Shown: positions 1 through 10,636, counted from the first letter of the stretch. The stretch is DNA of 64,000 bases from Raphanus sativus (GCF_000801105.2 NC_079515.1:13764001-13828000); one strand, 5' to 3'. Translations and numbers: made by a program. Notes: a model not told the origin generated them from the sequence alone.

Positions 1-345
1 GGGAACAGCAATACTTTCCCAAGTTTAAGGTGATTATTCCCTTAAAACACTCAAGATAGTTTACCAAGTTAGTGATACTTGATATTTAATACGAATAGAA
101 GCATAGAGTTTAGAATGGTTAAGCGAGATAAGTTCTTTAGAAAAAGAATAAAAAGAAACATCGGCAAGGCATTACATACATATCGTATGTTTAAGCGTCA
201 TTACAGACCGAAATTAAAAAGTTCAAAGCATAGAGTTGAGAATGGTTCAAAAACATTAAAAAATTTGAACCATTTAACCGAGATAAGTTCTTTAGAAAAC
301 ATCACGTGGATCCCCCCTGAATGAGCGAACGATCTGACGAAAACC
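1..345. other. AT-rich stretch, no supported gene
   Basis: No gene is supported. A short segment near position 20-50 resembles the dispersed repeat seen at 1396-1720 and 29510-32113. A direct repeat of about 20-40 bp beginning at GCATAGAGTT occurs at about 101 and again at about 229; both copies are followed by CGAGATAAGTTCTTTAG. The small open frame here is a Lys/Arg-rich translation of this repeat. Confidence 0.5.
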
Positions 346-1215
346 TTACCCATCGATCCTTCTACGTCCTCGCGGGCCGCGGTTGTTTAGTCCTGGCGAA
401 TCAGCTCGTATGCTCCAAATGTTCACTCCTGCTCCAATGGGTGCTTCATCTCCGGTAAGCACAGGGATCTCCTTCTGATACTGAAGGACCTGATAGATAA
501 GATTGGGAAAGATGATCTTCTTCTGCTGATCAAACTGGCGAGCCATGGCCAGAACCTGATCATACACCAGCTCGCCAAAGTTGATAGCTCGGCGATTCAA
601 GAGAGCATAAATCAAGCGAATGTGCAGCTTGATCATTGCATCAGTTTCAAGGCCCGGAAGCCAGTTTAGTTCACAGACGCGGTAGAATATTTGATATGGA
701 GGAATGAGAGCATTCAGTGTGAAAACAGGCCAGTCGGAGCAGCGGTATCCAGTGAGAACTGAGATCGCCAACGATAGTTCGCAAGTCTCCCAATCAAAAG
801 ATCGATTGACAGGGGGAGTGACCATTACGGTGTTAATCACATCAGGATCGAAACGAAATCGACTACCACGGATCAACACACCATCAGCACTGTAACGCAG
901 GTTTGAGATCATCTCCCTAACAACCCTAGGGCAAAAGGCACGAACTTGCATGACGGTATATGCCCACCCAACCCTATCTAGAAGGCGAAACACTTCGGTA
1001 AAGTCTGAGTCTTGAGGGGAAAGCTTACCCTGCACAACAAACCCACGTAGACACATGTTTTCGTACTTGAGACGAGCGTTCTCATTTTCAAAGCGTTGCT
1101 GAGCCTCGCCAATGGGAAAGTCGTCGTCTTTGAAGATGCCTCTGTTCGTGTTGAGACGCTCTTCAAACGATAAGTATGGAACGGGAGCAGACGGGTTAAA
1201 GGTACGAATCGCCAT
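346..1215 (-). CDS. Orphan Athila-type / plant transposon protein ORF
   Basis: An uninterrupted frame of about 289 codons starting at the ATG at 1215 and stopping at 346. The product has an N-terminal part rich in charged residues, then a mainly helical domain (about residues 80-250) with hydrophobic and aromatic conserved positions, and a basic Arg/Gly tail. Its general build resembles the extra ORF of Athila-type gypsy elements (compare 39762-41177 here) and the family called putative plant transposon protein. No LTR, primer site, gag or pol lies beside it in the window, so it is an orphan or the edge of an element that starts to the left. The biochemical role of this family is not established. 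Family assignment is by overall resemblance only. Confidence 0.5.
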   Translation of the reverse strand: MAIRTFNPSAPVPYLSFEERLNTNRGIFKDDDFPIGEAQQRFENENARLKYENMCLRGFVVQGKLSPQDSDFTEVFRLLDRVGWAYTVMQVRAFCPRVVREMISNLRYSADGVLIRGSRFRFDPDVINTVMVTPPVNRSFDWETCELSLAISVLTGYRCSDWPVFTLNALIPPYQIFYRVCELNWLPGLETDAMIKLHIRLIYALLNRRAINFGELVYDQVLAMARQFDQQKKIIFPNLIYQVLQYQKEIPVLTGDEAPIGAGVNIWSIRADSPGLNNRGPRGRRRIDG

Positions 1216-1395
1216 GAACAAATTTACGTAGTTTTACGATAGATGGTCGAGAGAGATTTGAGATTTCTGAGAGAACTGAAACTTAACATTATTCGGTGAT
1301 ATCTAGAGGATGAGGGATGCAGAAGGTCAGACACCTAATGACGTACTCGATACACAAAAAGGTGAACACACGCAACCGTCCACAACCATGAATAG

Positions 1396-1720
1396 ATGCT
1401 ATTTTTAATTATTCCCCTGCCGATTACAGGCCCAAGCCCAATATTACGTTCGCAAAGTAAAGACAGGCTGAGGGCTAGTCAATTCCAGCGCTTGCAGGCT
1501 ATTTAAGGAGATTATTCCCCTGCCGATTACAGGCTGTTGCGTTGCTATGTATAACTACTAGGTACACCTAAGAAATTCTTAACTATCTGATCCCATGAAA
1601 ATGCATATAAATTCTAGCTTGTAATTTTAAATGTTTATGATACAATCACTAAAAAAAGTTATCTTCTCTAACATTTGTTGAATTTTTTTTCTCACTAATT
1701 TTCTCTGAAATAATATACCA
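1396..1720 (+). repeat. Fragment of dispersed ~650-bp repeat family
   Basis: Contains the diagnostic modules of the array at 29510-32113: CCCCTGCCGATTACAGG (twice), GTTGCGTTGCT, GGTACACCTAAGAAATTCTTA, then ATGCATATAAATTCTA and a TCTTCTCTA module. The modules are in the same order as in the array but interrupted, so this is a decayed fragment of the same family. Confidence 0.7.
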
Positions 1721-2178
1721 GAAGTTCCTCTATAATAGAGGCATACTTTTAATTTAAATGATATTCCTCAGGTAGAAGCTCGTCCATTTATAAGGGTGAT
1801 TTGATAGACTCCTCGAGAAGACACGACTTCTCTAACACGCCTTCTGACTATCAACAGTTGCATCCCTCGAATTTGGAACTTTGTATAAAGTTTCACTTAT
1901 TAAGACACATAACTGTGTATAAGTAAGTGAAAATAAGTGATTTAGATTGTCTAAATTTATGAAACTAAGAAAAACGTAACAATTTAAATCCAATAAATAT
2001 TTGAAACTATTTTAAACTTAAGAAATTTAGATATTATATAGTTATATTTTGCAAGAAATGATCAGTATCCAAAACTTATTATACTTAAAGCATCTCCAAC
2101 AGTTTATTAGTGGATATATTTAATGATAGAAACTAACAGTATATGAGATAATAAATGTAAATATAAATATTTAGTTTA
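1721..2178. other. AT-rich spacer with small hairpin repeat
   Basis: No gene seen. It contains one copy of the imperfectly palindromic motif AGAAGACACGACTTCT at about 1816-1834 (6-7 bp arms, loop ACACGA), inside a 35-40 bp segment that recurs at 19498-19556 beyond element A. The remainder is AT-rich. Confidence 0.5.
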
Positions 2179-2556
2179 TGTGGGAACCGAAATTCGCACT
2201 GTCGATTTTAGTTAAGTTTAAACGTAGGAAAACTAAGTTGACCTAGTTTTCCCCGAGGATCCCGGCTATCTGCTGGGCCACGCACGACGAAGTTAATACG
2301 AGTTTAGTTTGGGAATAAATGCGTAAAATAAAGAGAGCAAAAGAAAGAATCTTATTTCCGAATTCGCGGAGAGCGTTTGAACAACAGGTCGAGATCTCGG
2401 CCGCAAGAGCTGTCGATCGTCGCTAGTCTCAAAACTTAGATCTAACCTAGTTGAGTCGCAGCTCGCTAAAAAGGAAATAAAAGCCTAAGTTCTAAGTTGC
2501 TCTAGAGTGGTTTCTTTCTTCTGATTTCGGATCCCCTTCCTCTGCTCCTAGCCTTG

Positions 2557-2564
2557 CTTATATA
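2557..2564 (-). promoter_or_regulatory. LTR TATA box (element A family)
   Basis: TATATAAG on the minus strand, in the context GGGAGTATATAAGC. The same box occurs in every LTR of the three Tat-like families: 18358-18365, 9467-9474, 17253-17260, 28698-28705, and 34339-34346 in the inverted solo LTR. The direction agrees with sense transcription of gag or pol. Confidence 0.65.
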
Positions 2565-3040
2565 CTCCCATATGACGGTCTATTCTTGATGGGCTGAGTC
2601 TGCCGCGAGCTGAGCTTTTTCTATTTTCGTCGGCCTTCGTGTTTATCGGGAAAGTTGACATTTATCCTTTCAGAAATTTGACATTTATTCTTTCGGAAGT
2701 TTAACATTTATCTTGTTATGTGAAGATAATTGTAAACCGTCGTATCTATCTTTTAGAAAATCGTAAATGGGCCGTCCGATCGGGTTTGGTCCCTTTCGAG
2801 CCGTCTTCCGGACTTCCGTTGTTTTCTACAATTTCTTTGAAAGAATGCTCCTACTTGGATGCTGAGGCAAATGGTGTTTTAAGATAACCATCACCGTTTT
2901 ATACGAAGTCTTCTGTCCGTTGACGTCTTACGGGTTCTCCGAAATCTTGGAGCAGGAAAACGAGTTTTGTTTGCGGGATCTCGGAAACTCGCAAAACACG
3001 GATTTCTGGCGACCCGGGGGCCTAGAACTTACGCACGAAG

Positions 3041-3424
3041 ACTAGCCGCCCGACGACCCGAGCCAGCACGGGGCTAGCCGCCCGGCGACCACGGCCGGCA
3101 CGGGCGCTAGCCGCCGGCGGCTACGGCCAGCACGGGGGCTAGCCGCCCGGCGGCCACGGCCAGCACGGGGGCTAGCCGCCCGGCGGCCACGGCCAGCACG
3201 GGCGCTAGCCGGCGGCGGCTACGGCCAGCACGGGGGCTAGCCGCCCGGCGCCCACGGCCAGCACGGGCGCTAGCCGCCGGCGGCTACGGCCAGCACGGAG
3301 GCTAGCCGCCCGGCGACCACGGCCAGCACGGGCGCTAGCCGCCGGCGGCCACGGCCACCACGGGGGCTTGCCGCCCGGCGGCTACGGCCAGCACGGGGGT
3401 TAGCCGCCCGGCGGCCACGGCCGC
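3041..3424. repeat. GC-rich minisatellite in LTR A
   Basis: Tandem 31- and 33-bp variants built on GCTAGCCGCC(C)GGCGGC and CACGGCCAGCACGGG. The variants often alternate, giving a 64-bp higher-order unit. Very rich in CG and CHG sites. Related arrays lie in all A and B LTRs and in the solo LTR. Confidence 0.9.
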
Positions 3425-3670
3425 GACCGGAGTCGGCTGCTCGGTTCCTTCGGCTTGTGCGTGTTTTTGCGTTCTTTTTAGTTTTCCGTAGGTTTTTCCT
3501 CGTGTAGAAAACGTTTCTAGCCGTTGATTTCGAGATGATTAATCTCGAACTTAATATTTTTCCAAGGTTTCTCGATTAACAATTAGTCTCTCGAGGTTGC
3601 TCTAACATCTTTCATGTTTTTCCGAGACTTTCGGACATCTATTTCGTCTTGACCGATTTTGACCCCAACA

Positions 3671-3683
3671 GTTAGCCCCCCAG
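3671..3683 (-). other. Polypurine tract, element A
   Basis: CTGGGGGGCTAAC on the minus strand, directly abutting the LTR start TGTTGGGG. The identical 13-mer is present in elements B (10523-10535) and C (20849-20861). Primer for plus-strand DNA synthesis. Confidence 0.75.
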
Positions 3684-3792
3684 CTAGCTAGGAGCCGTAG
3701 GGTTTGTAGGTCCTAGCTTGCGGTATGGTTCGTGAGGAAAGTATGGAGACGAAATCGTGTCGAAGGTCGGGGTGAATAGTCAAATCCTTGCC

Positions 3793-3798
3793 TATAAA
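3793..3798 (+). promoter_or_regulatory. Putative promoter of the antisense gene, element A
   Basis: TATAAA in the context CCTATAAAGA, about 95 nt before the ATG at 3889. It is followed by a CT-rich leader (about 3840-3885), as in many plant pol II core promoters. Elements B and C have a TATAAG box and a CT-rich leader at equivalent positions. Confidence 0.5.
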
Positions 3799-3888
3799 GA
3801 CTTGTGAATTCTTTACCATTCTTATTTCACCCAAGAATCTTAAGTTAATCTCTCTCTTGCAAATTCTCTCTCTATCTTTAAGAAAAGA

Positions 3889-5329
3889 ATGACTTCAAGA
3901 TCAAAATCCTCGAGGAGGCAGTCTCACTCGTCTTCGGATAGTTTCCATGCCGAGGAGGAAGTTCCGAAAACCGAGGTTCCAGAGATTGACAGGAGCGCGT
4001 ATTGCGACGCCGTCTTCGATTCTGATGCTCCCCTTCCCGTGATCCCGATTCCCCAGCGACCTCTGAGGGCGCGTAAAGAAACTGACTCGCCGAGCGAAGT
4101 ATCCCTGAATATCTCGGAACTCTTCGAGAGTTTTATGAGGTTCCGAAGGGAGTCATGTTTCGCATTCCGCGTGGGAATGAGAGTTCGGAGCATCCTCCGA
4201 AGGGTTACTTTACTTGCTACGAGGCGTTCCTGACGCAAAGCCGACTGTGGTTCCCAATCCCTGGGGTCATTGTTCAGGCTCTCGACCGTTTCGGAATCGT
4301 AATCAGCCAGCTGAACGTGCCGGCTTTGGAAAGCTGGCTTGGCGTTGTGATTTTGAGTTACGAGTTAGGGATGGGCCTTAGCCCTGCTGACTTCGAAGGG
4401 TTGTGGAACTCCAAGACGACGAGCATCAATGGAGTATACTCCATGAAGGCGAGGACCGATTTTTCGGTAATCCATGGAGTCACCTCGCACGCCAAGGATT
4501 ACGTTGACCGTTTCTTTTTCGTGAGGATAGATGGAGAGTCTGTCGAGATACGATCCTGACTTCACTATAGAGAATCAGGGTGTTCCTCCCCGGGTGACTT
4601 CTTTGATGAACTCCCTCCGGCGTTTTCCCGTGACGAGTCTTTAAACAATGAGGAGAGGGACAAAGTGACTGCGGAGGGTGCTCGCTTGGTCAACGAGGTT
4701 TGGTTTCGAAACTTGAGTTAATCCCCTTTTCTTTTTATTTGACCTCGACTTCTTTGCAGGCCGTGAGAGTGTGGAACGCATCGATCGATGGAAGTTTCCG
4801 TACTGCCCGGCTGGCCCGTTTCAAAGCGGAGGAAACGGAAAGGGAATTCGCCAAGTATCGGTTGGAGGTGGAGGAGCAAAAACGCCGGCAAGCCGAGGTC
4901 CAGGCTCGAGCCCTCGTTCGTTCGGAAAGGAGCAGGCGGAGAATAGCTGCCGCCGAGCTGAACCGAAGGGCCGAAATTTTCTCTACCGAATTCGAAGCGT
5001 ACAAAGAGGCTCAGGACTTTGTAGGCGATTTTCGCGAGTGTCGTGGTTCGGTCGGTTCTCTGCACAAGATGCAGCGTGAGGGTTTCTCTCTTTCCGGCGA
5101 ACTTGCCGCGATGGATGGCTCGATGAGAATATGCGCTAACGCCGAATCCTTTGTTCCTCCGATCGAAGGGAGAATTCGAGAGTTGTGGAATCCTATCCAA
5201 GTCTCGGAAGATACGGCGGATGTAGGCGCGGGTTTGAATGCAGGCGACGGGGGTGAAGAGGTCGACCAGCCCGACTCCTCGTTTGGAATATCTCTAACCG
5301 ATTGTTATGCATTCGATTATAATTTGTGA
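3889..5329 (+). pseudogene. Antisense spliced gene of element A, Transposase_28-like plus coiled coil
   Basis: Lies opposite to gag, between the polypurine tract and the noncoding block. Exon 1 (3889-4697) begins with a Ser/Arg-rich head. From about 4140 it encodes a segment resembling the Pfam family Transposase_28 ('putative gypsy type transposon'): an aromatic-rich stretch followed by a hydrophobic helical stretch. A likely intron at 4698-4759 (GT...TTTGCAG, 62 bp) leads to exon 2 (4760-5329), a charged, probably coiled-coil region rich in Glu/Arg/Lys/Ala, with an acidic tail. Exon 1 is broken by at least three single-base frameshifts (near 4131-4135, 4538-4550 and 4585-4592), so this copy cannot make the full protein as written. 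Extra ORFs, some antisense, are known in Tat-lineage elements; their function is unknown. Confidence 0.6.
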
Positions 5330-6236
5330 TAGGCCAAGTGTGGCTATTTGTATGTATGTGTTGCGACCCTTAGGAGGTCGCGTGACTTTGTGTTTCTCGG
5401 GATTGGCCGTTGGTGGCTTTTGAATCCCTGATATGAATGCTTTTATGAATTCTGCGTTTTGATTTATACTTTCGTCAAGTGTAGAGGGTTTGAATACGTG
5501 CAGTCACTTCGTATTCAATCTCTTTTTTTTGTCGCTTGATCCGTAGGTTACTTTGTAGCGAACGTTAGGTTTGTAAGCGATAAGAGGCAAATTTTGGAAT
5601 CTCGTATTCTGGATACTTATGCCTATGAGATGTCTTTGATACCAGCAAGGCCGGGTTTAGGGCAAGACCTAGGTCTACTTTCGGACTGAAGCTGTGCGAT
5701 GACAAATCGGCTTTCGTTTTGCCTGTTTGCGATTTCGACCTGACTCGTACCGTATTAGAATCTGCGAAGTGCTTATCGGCTTATATGATTCGTTTGGATA
5801 CGAGTCGAGCTACTTCCTTTACGAAGAGCTAACCAAAATTTGGATTTTTTTGTATAGCGCGCTATGGTATCCTTGTCGGATGCAAGAGGACTTCGTTAGA
5901 AGCCAGACTGCGAATTTGATTGAGTGAAACGTTTCTATGTTTTTCCGTCGGGGCCAATCAAGACTTTTCGGGAACTAACGACGTCTCGCGTTCCTCAAAG
6001 ATATGATTTTCGTTTTTCGTAGTGTTTATGCGTTGAGTAAGCATTTGAATTAAAGACTTTATAATGTAGAGTACATGTGAAAAGTATTTTTTGCGGGAGT
6101 ACAAGGATGTTTGTCCCCATCTTCCCCCCCCTTTTGGTGAGGGGGATAGCTGAACTCGTCGGGTTGTGACGAGCTGCCTACGTACCTCTTGCGAGGATCA
6201 AGCAATCTCGTAGTTCTGTTTCTATCGCGGTTGCTA
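5330..6236. other. Shared noncoding block between convergent genes, element A
   Basis: No ORF is supported. This block separates the antisense gene from the gag stop and is shared with B (11844-12915) and C (22307-24361). Common blocks include GCCTATGAGATGT...TACCAGCAAG, GATGACAAATCGGCTTTCG, a perfect 12-bp palindrome ATAGCGCGCTAT at 5854-5865, a run of C followed by GGGGGATAGCTGAAC, and GCCTACGTACCTCTTGCGAG...ATCTCGTAGTTCTGT next to the stop. Likely roles are 3' UTR, polyadenylation or packaging signals; this is inference from position and conservation. Confidence 0.65.
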
Positions 6237-8744
6237 TTACTCCACGATTTCCGGCGCCTTGACTGTTTCAGCTAAGTCGGTGGTCGCGTTGGGAGTTAGG
6301 TCATCCGTTCTTTTGGCGATGGACTCGAGGATTTTCCCGCTATCCTGAGTTGTGGCCTGTTCGGACAAATCCGAGCTGTTCTTTGCTGAGTTCTCGGAGA
6401 TACTCAGATGCTTCTTAGTTCGCTTCGGGTTAGCTACTGGGGCGTTCCGATTGCTGCGCAATTTATGTTCGGCCAGGAAGCAGAGTCGCGACTGTTTTTG
6501 GCTTCCCCAGATTACCGCTGTTCCAGTCGGTGTTGGAAACTTGACGCTGAGATGGTAAGTGGACGGGACTGCCTTCATGGCGTTTATCCAAGGAGTTCCC
6601 ATTATGGCGTTATAGATAGCCGGGTTATCCACTACCGCGAATTCGATGATCTTCGTGACTTCTTTAGCCATGACCGGGAGTCTTATTTTTCCGAGGGTCA
6701 TGGACGTGACGCCCGAGAATCCAGTCAACGGTCTTGGTTCTGGGATGACTTCTCCGAGGGGTATGTTCATCCTCTGCAGAGTGTCGCGGAACATGATGTT
6801 GACCGTGCTTCCTGTGTCGATGAGGATGCGGCCGACTTCGAGATCCTGAATCACCAAGTCGATGACCAGAGGATCGTAAGGGGGTTTATCGAGTCCGGCC
6901 GTATCCTGTTCCTCGAAGATGATCGCATGATTGGGAACGTCGTCCTCTGGACACCATCCGGGGCTTGTTTCGGCCCTCCGTCCGTAGGCTTTGATCGACG
7001 AAACGGAGTCTTGGTAAAAATGCGACCCTCCGATGATCATGTTGATCCTTTGGCGGTTGTTGTTGTTTCCTTCGCCGTCTTGTCTCCGTCCGCATTTTTC
7101 GCCCGATTGAGTTCCAGGAGCGTTATTCTCGGGATTGGCTCCGTCGGTCTTCGGCGGACGGTCAGAATCTAGGAGCAGGTCTTTCACGCTCCTGACCGTT
7201 GCTAGTTCACCGGCAAGCAGCTTCGTAATGAGTCTAGCGCCGAGGACTTTGTAGTTGGTGGTGGAGTGACCTCTTGTCTGATGGAACTCGCAGCTGGAAT
7301 TGTCCTTGTACGAGTTCCGCGTCCAAGTGTTTCCGGCAGTCCTTCCTTGTTCGTAATTGACGGCGTATTTATGTTCGCCTTGGACGTCTTCCCCTTCGTG
7401 ATGGACGTACTTGTCGTTACGAGAGGTTTTCTTCTTGCCGGACGCTTTCTGCGGTCCATGCTTTTGCGCTAGGACTTTCATCTCTTCTTCCATGATGATG
7501 AAATCCGTCGCCTTGTGGAGAGTGTCCTGGATGGTGCGTGGCCTCTCCCAAGAAATCCACTTTCGGAATTTCGATTTGTACCAGAGGTTTTTTCTCAGGG
7601 CATCGATGGCGACTCTGTCGCTGAGGCCTGTTACCCTGGACATCACGAGTTTGAACCTCCTTATGTAGTCGCGGAGCGGTTCATCTTCCTTTTGAATTAG
7701 ACTCCAAAGGTCTACGTCGGAAGTTTCCCTGTCCATGAACATGGAGAATTGCTTCAGAAAAGCTAAAGCAAGCTGGCGGAAACTTCCGATGGAGTTTCTT
7801 TTCAAGTGTGAGAACCACTCGAGCGCAGCACCTCTGAGGTTCTCGACGAATAGGAGACAGCAGCCGACGTCCTTTTCCCGCTCCGGAAGTTTTGACCTCG
7901 CCATCGCAATCTGGAAGGACTGCAGATGTGCCTTCGGATCTGTGGTTCCGTCGTAGGTGGGAAGCTTTATTTTCCCGGAATCTGAGACTTGTGCGTCCGT
8001 GATTCGAGAGGTGAACGGATTCTTTCTCGATTCCTCGAGGAGCAGGTCGATCTCGGGGGCAGTGCTGGTTGCGTGGTGAATCTGCGATTTTACCGCTTTC
8101 ACCTCGGCTGCAGTTTTTGCGATGTACTCGCGCAAATCATGGATCTCGTTGGCGCCGTTCGCGCTCCTTTGTCCACGTTGGCTGCGATAGGCCCGAGTCT
8201 GGTCTTCAGCCAACCTCTCTTGCTCTGACCAGTAGAGGTCTTCTTCCTCTTCTGTCATGGGTTTTTCGAAGGCTGCCGCCAGTCGAGCTGACTGACTTCG
8301 GGTCATTCTGTGGTGGATGTCGGCGTCTTCGTCGGACGGATCCGATTGATCGCTGATATCCAGATTGATTCTTTCGACGTCGTCTCCTTCGTTTTCCCTT
8401 GCGGGAGGTGGGAGGTTATCCGTCGTTTTCTTCTGCCCGGCCGGAGTGGTATCGTAAGGGATGAGTTCCGGGGATTTTCTCGGGGCACCTTTTTCTTGGT
8501 CTCCGGCAGTTCCGAAGTCGAGCCTCCTGACACGCCTCACCTTGGTGGATCCGCGCGGGAGTTCGCTTTTCGCTGTTAAGGTATTGACCTGTTTAGCGAG
8601 TGAAGCCATTAGTTTCTCTTGTTCTTCCGACCGTTTCTGGGCGGTGGCGAACAATTCCTTCACCTGGTCCAGCATCGCGGTGTTTGCCTCGGCAGTGACC
8701 GTCGATACGTTTCCGGCAGGAGTCTTCTCAGCGTTGGCAGACAT
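6237..8744 (-). CDS. gag-protease polyprotein of element A
   Basis: Intact 835-residue frame starting at the ATG at 8744, about 67 nt inside the upstream LTR. Residues 1-230 are charged and probably disordered. Residues about 260-420 look like a Tat-type retrotransposon gag (capsid) core with [19 protein letters not shown] and [10 protein letters not shown] zinc-knuckle-like motif starts at Cys485 ([14 protein letters not shown]), but the last expected Cys is Tyr498. A retropepsin-type protease follows with active site DTGS at 643-646 and a second conserved block NAIMGTPW. The frame then ends; no RT, RNase H or integrase follows and no remnant of them is seen. Gag would form the particle in the cytoplasm and the protease would process it. 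A is thus able to make particles but not cDNA by itself. Confidence 0.87.
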   Translation of the reverse strand: MSANAEKTPAGNVSTVTAEANTAMLDQVKELFATAQKRSEEQEKLMASLAKQVNTLTAKSELPRGSTKVRRVRRLDFGTAGDQEKGAPRKSPELIPYDTTPAGQKKTTDNLPPPARENEGDDVERINLDISDQSDPSDEDADIHHRMTRSQSARLAAAFEKPMTEEEEDLYWSEQERLAEDQTRAYRSQRGQRSANGANEIHDLREYIAKTAAEVKAVKSQIHHATSTAPEIDLLLEESRKNPFTSRITDAQVSDSGKIKLPTYDGTTDPKAHLQSFQIAMARSKLPEREKDVGCCLLFVENLRGAALEWFSHLKRNSIGSFRQLALAFLKQFSMFMDRETSDVDLWSLIQKEDEPLRDYIRRFKLVMSRVTGLSDRVAIDALRKNLWYKSKFRKWISWERPRTIQDTLHKATDFIIMEEEMKVLAQKHGPQKASGKKKTSRNDKYVHHEGEDVQGEHKYAVNYEQGRTAGNTWTRNSYKDNSSCEFHQTRGHSTTNYKVLGARLITKLLAGELATVRSVKDLLLDSDRPPKTDGANPENNAPGTQSGEKCGRRQDGEGNNNNRQRINMIIGGSHFYQDSVSSIKAYGRRAETSPGWCPEDDVPNHAIIFEEQDTAGLDKPPYDPLVIDLVIQDLEVGRILIDTGSTVNIMFRDTLQRMNIPLGEVIPEPRPLTGFSGVTSMTLGKIRLPVMAKEVTKIIEFAVVDNPAIYNAIMGTPWINAMKAVPSTYHLSVKFPTPTGTAVIWGSQKQSRLCFLAEHKLRSNRNAPVANPKRTKKHLSISENSAKNSSDLSEQATTQDSGKILESIAKRTDDLTPNATTDLAETVKAPEIVE

Positions 8745-8790
8745 GCTTAACTTGGCGTGCGTAATTGCGAGAAAGATAAATCCGTGTATC

Positions 8791-8808
8791 CCCCTCCTTC
8801 TAGCGCCA
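8791..8808 (-). other. Primer binding site, element A
   Basis: TGGCGCTAGAAGGAGGGG on the minus strand, 3 nt from the LTR end. It fits the complement of the 3' end of a plant tRNA-Asn (from memory of that tRNA's acceptor and T arm). Identical sites lie in B and C. Confidence 0.75.
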
Positions 8809-8811
8809 AAC

Positions 8812-9095
8812 TGTGGGAACCGAAATTCGCACTGTCGATTTTAGTTAAGTTTAAATGTAGGAAAACTAAGTTGACCTAGTTTTCCCCGAGGATCCCGGCT
8901 ATCTGCTGGGCCACGCACGATGAAGTTAATACGAGTTTAGTTTGGGAATAAATGCGTAAAATAAAGAGAGCAAAAGAAAGAATCTTATTTCCGAATTCGC
9001 GGAGAGCGTTTGAACAACAGGTCGAGATCTCGGCCGCAAGAGCTGTCGATCGTCGCTAGTCTCAAAACCTAGATCTAACCTAGTTGAGTCGCAGC
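8812..9095 (-). repeat. LTR of element A, first piece (5' LTR in coding orientation)
   Basis: Matches 2179-2462 closely. It is cut at 9095 by insertion of element B and resumes at 18264. The five bases GCAGC (9091-9095) are duplicated at 18259-18263. Confidence 0.92.
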
Positions 9096-10522
9096 TGTGG
9101 GAACCGAAATTCGCACTGTCGATTTTAGTTAAGTTAATCGAAGGAAAACTAAGTAAACCTAGTTTTCCCTGAAGGCTCGGATTCTCTGCGATAACCAAAC
9201 GAAATTGATAGAAAAAACAACGTAGCGGAAAAATTGCACTAAGGCGTTTTATTGAATAGATGGTACAATATTCTTCCGAAAAAGGGAAGTAGAGAAACGC
9301 TGAAGCGAAAAACGACGGAAATAAAGGAGACAAAACGTTCTAAGCTTTGCTCCGCTAGTCTAACTCCTAAGTCCTAAGCTAGCAGGAATTCTCTAAGTCC
9401 CTAAGTTTCGGATTTGCTCTCTCTCTGAGATTTTTTGCTCTGCCTTTCTTCCTCTCCCAAAGCTCCTTTATATACTCCTCCTTATGACGGTCTAACCTTC
9501 TTCTGGGCCGCAGGGCGGGCTTCTTTCCATTTTCGTCGGCCTCCATGCTTTTCGGGAAACTTGACATTTTATCCTTCCGGAAATTTAACATTTATCTTGT
9601 TATGTAAAGATAAACGTAAATCGTCGTATCTATCTTAGATAATCGTAAACGGACTGTCCGATCGTGTTTGGTCCCTTTCGGGCCGTTTCCAGGACTTCCG
9701 TGGTTTTCTACGATCTTTCCGGAAGTTCTTCATTCGTTCGTAGAGTTGAGACGAGTGGTGTCTTAAGATAACCATCGCTGTTTCGTACGAAGAATTTAAG
9801 ATCTTCCTTCCTGTCGATACCTTACGAGTTTCCGAAGTTTTCCCGACGGTCCTAGATTGGAGTAAGAACCGGAGTTTCGTATGCGGAATCCTGCGAGGAC
9901 TTGGGAAAGACTCGAAATACAGACTTCCGATGGCCGGGGACTGGGATTCGTGTACGAAAGATCGTCATCCGAAGACCCGAGCCAGCACGGGGCTAGCCGC
10001 CCGGCGACCACGGCCAGCACGGGCGCTAGCCGCCGGCGGCCACGGCCAACGCGGGGCTAGCCGCCCGGCGGCCACGGCCAGCACGGGCGCTAGCCGCCGG
10101 CGGCCACGGCCAGCACGGGGCTAGCCGCCCGGCGGCCACGGCCAGCACGGGCGCTAGCCGCCGGCGGCCACGGCCAGCACGGGGCTAGCCGCCCGGCGGC
10201 CACGGCCAGCACGGGCGCTAGCCGCCGGCGGCCACGGCCAGCACGGGGCTAGCCGCCGGCGGCCACGGCCAGCACGGGCGCTAGCCGCCGGCGGCCACGG
10301 CCAGCACGGGGCTAGCCGCCCGGCGGCCACGGCCAGCACGGGCGCTAGCCGCCGGCGGCCACGGCCAGCACGGGGCTAGCCGCCCGGCGGCTACGGCCAA
10401 GGCCAGGGTCGGCTGCTCGGCTCCTTCGGTTCACGGGTGTTCGTGTTCGTTTTTCGGAAGGTTTTTCGTATGACAAATAGACTTAGCCGTTGATTTCGAG
10501 ATAACCGTTTTTGACCCCAACA
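9096..10522 (-). repeat. LTR of element B (3' LTR in coding orientation)
   Basis: 1427 bp, TGTGGGAACC to GACCCCAACA on the plus strand. The first 40 bases are nearly identical to LTR A, then the sequences diverge. TATA box at 9467-9474 (minus). Minisatellite at about 9979-10400. Confidence 0.92.
9979..10400. repeat. GC-rich minisatellite in LTR B (downstream copy)
   Basis: Alternating 33- and 31-bp variants (64-bp dimer) of the GCTAGCCGCC / CACGGCCAGCACGGG unit. One dimer longer than in the partner LTR (17779-18136). Confidence 0.9.
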
Positions 10523-10535
10523 GTTAGCCCCCCAG
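10523..10535 (-). other. Polypurine tract, element B
   Basis: CTGGGGGGCTAAC on the minus strand directly next to the LTR, as in A and C. Confidence 0.75.
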
Positions 10536-10636
10536 CATGCAAGATGCGGGAGCGATTTTGTGTGCGAAAGATTTGAAAATCGAAATTTTCGGCTAGGAAT
10601 ATTTTATTCCGAAAAACTCTACCACCTTTGATTTCT

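Larger units (their letters stand above)
2179..3670 (-). repeat. LTR of element A (3' LTR in coding orientation)
   Basis: Runs from TGTGGGAACC to GACCCCAACA on the plus strand, 1492 bp. It is immediately followed by the polypurine tract at 3671. It matches 8812-9095 plus 18264-19465, and the inverted solo LTR at 32313-34727. It holds a TATA box on the minus strand and a GC-rich minisatellite. Confidence 0.92.

Noticed and set aside
79..324. Small Lys/Arg-rich plus-strand ORF
   Set aside because: Translation of a local direct repeat in AT-rich DNA; no domain, no promoter and no recognised similarity.
3041..3424. CRISPR-like regular repeats
   Set aside because: Units are contiguous with no unique spacers, lie inside plant LTRs and repeat in each LTR copy; this is a minisatellite.
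6408..7172. Long plus-strand ORF opposite gag of element A
   Set aside because: Lies wholly within the intact 835-codon gag-protease frame on the other strand, whose motifs are clear; a shadow frame. Similar shadows at 12919-13449, 16028-16747 and 40209-40685 were dropped.
8791..8808. tRNA gene fragments at the primer sites
   Set aside because: Only 18 bp match a tRNA 3' end and no cloverleaf sequence follows; these are primer binding sites.
9930..10339. ORFs rich in Ala/Arg/Pro across the LTR minisatellites (also 17729-17923, 32465-32933, 33292-33929)
   Set aside because: GC-rich tandem repeats lack stop codons in several frames, so the ORFs follow from composition.
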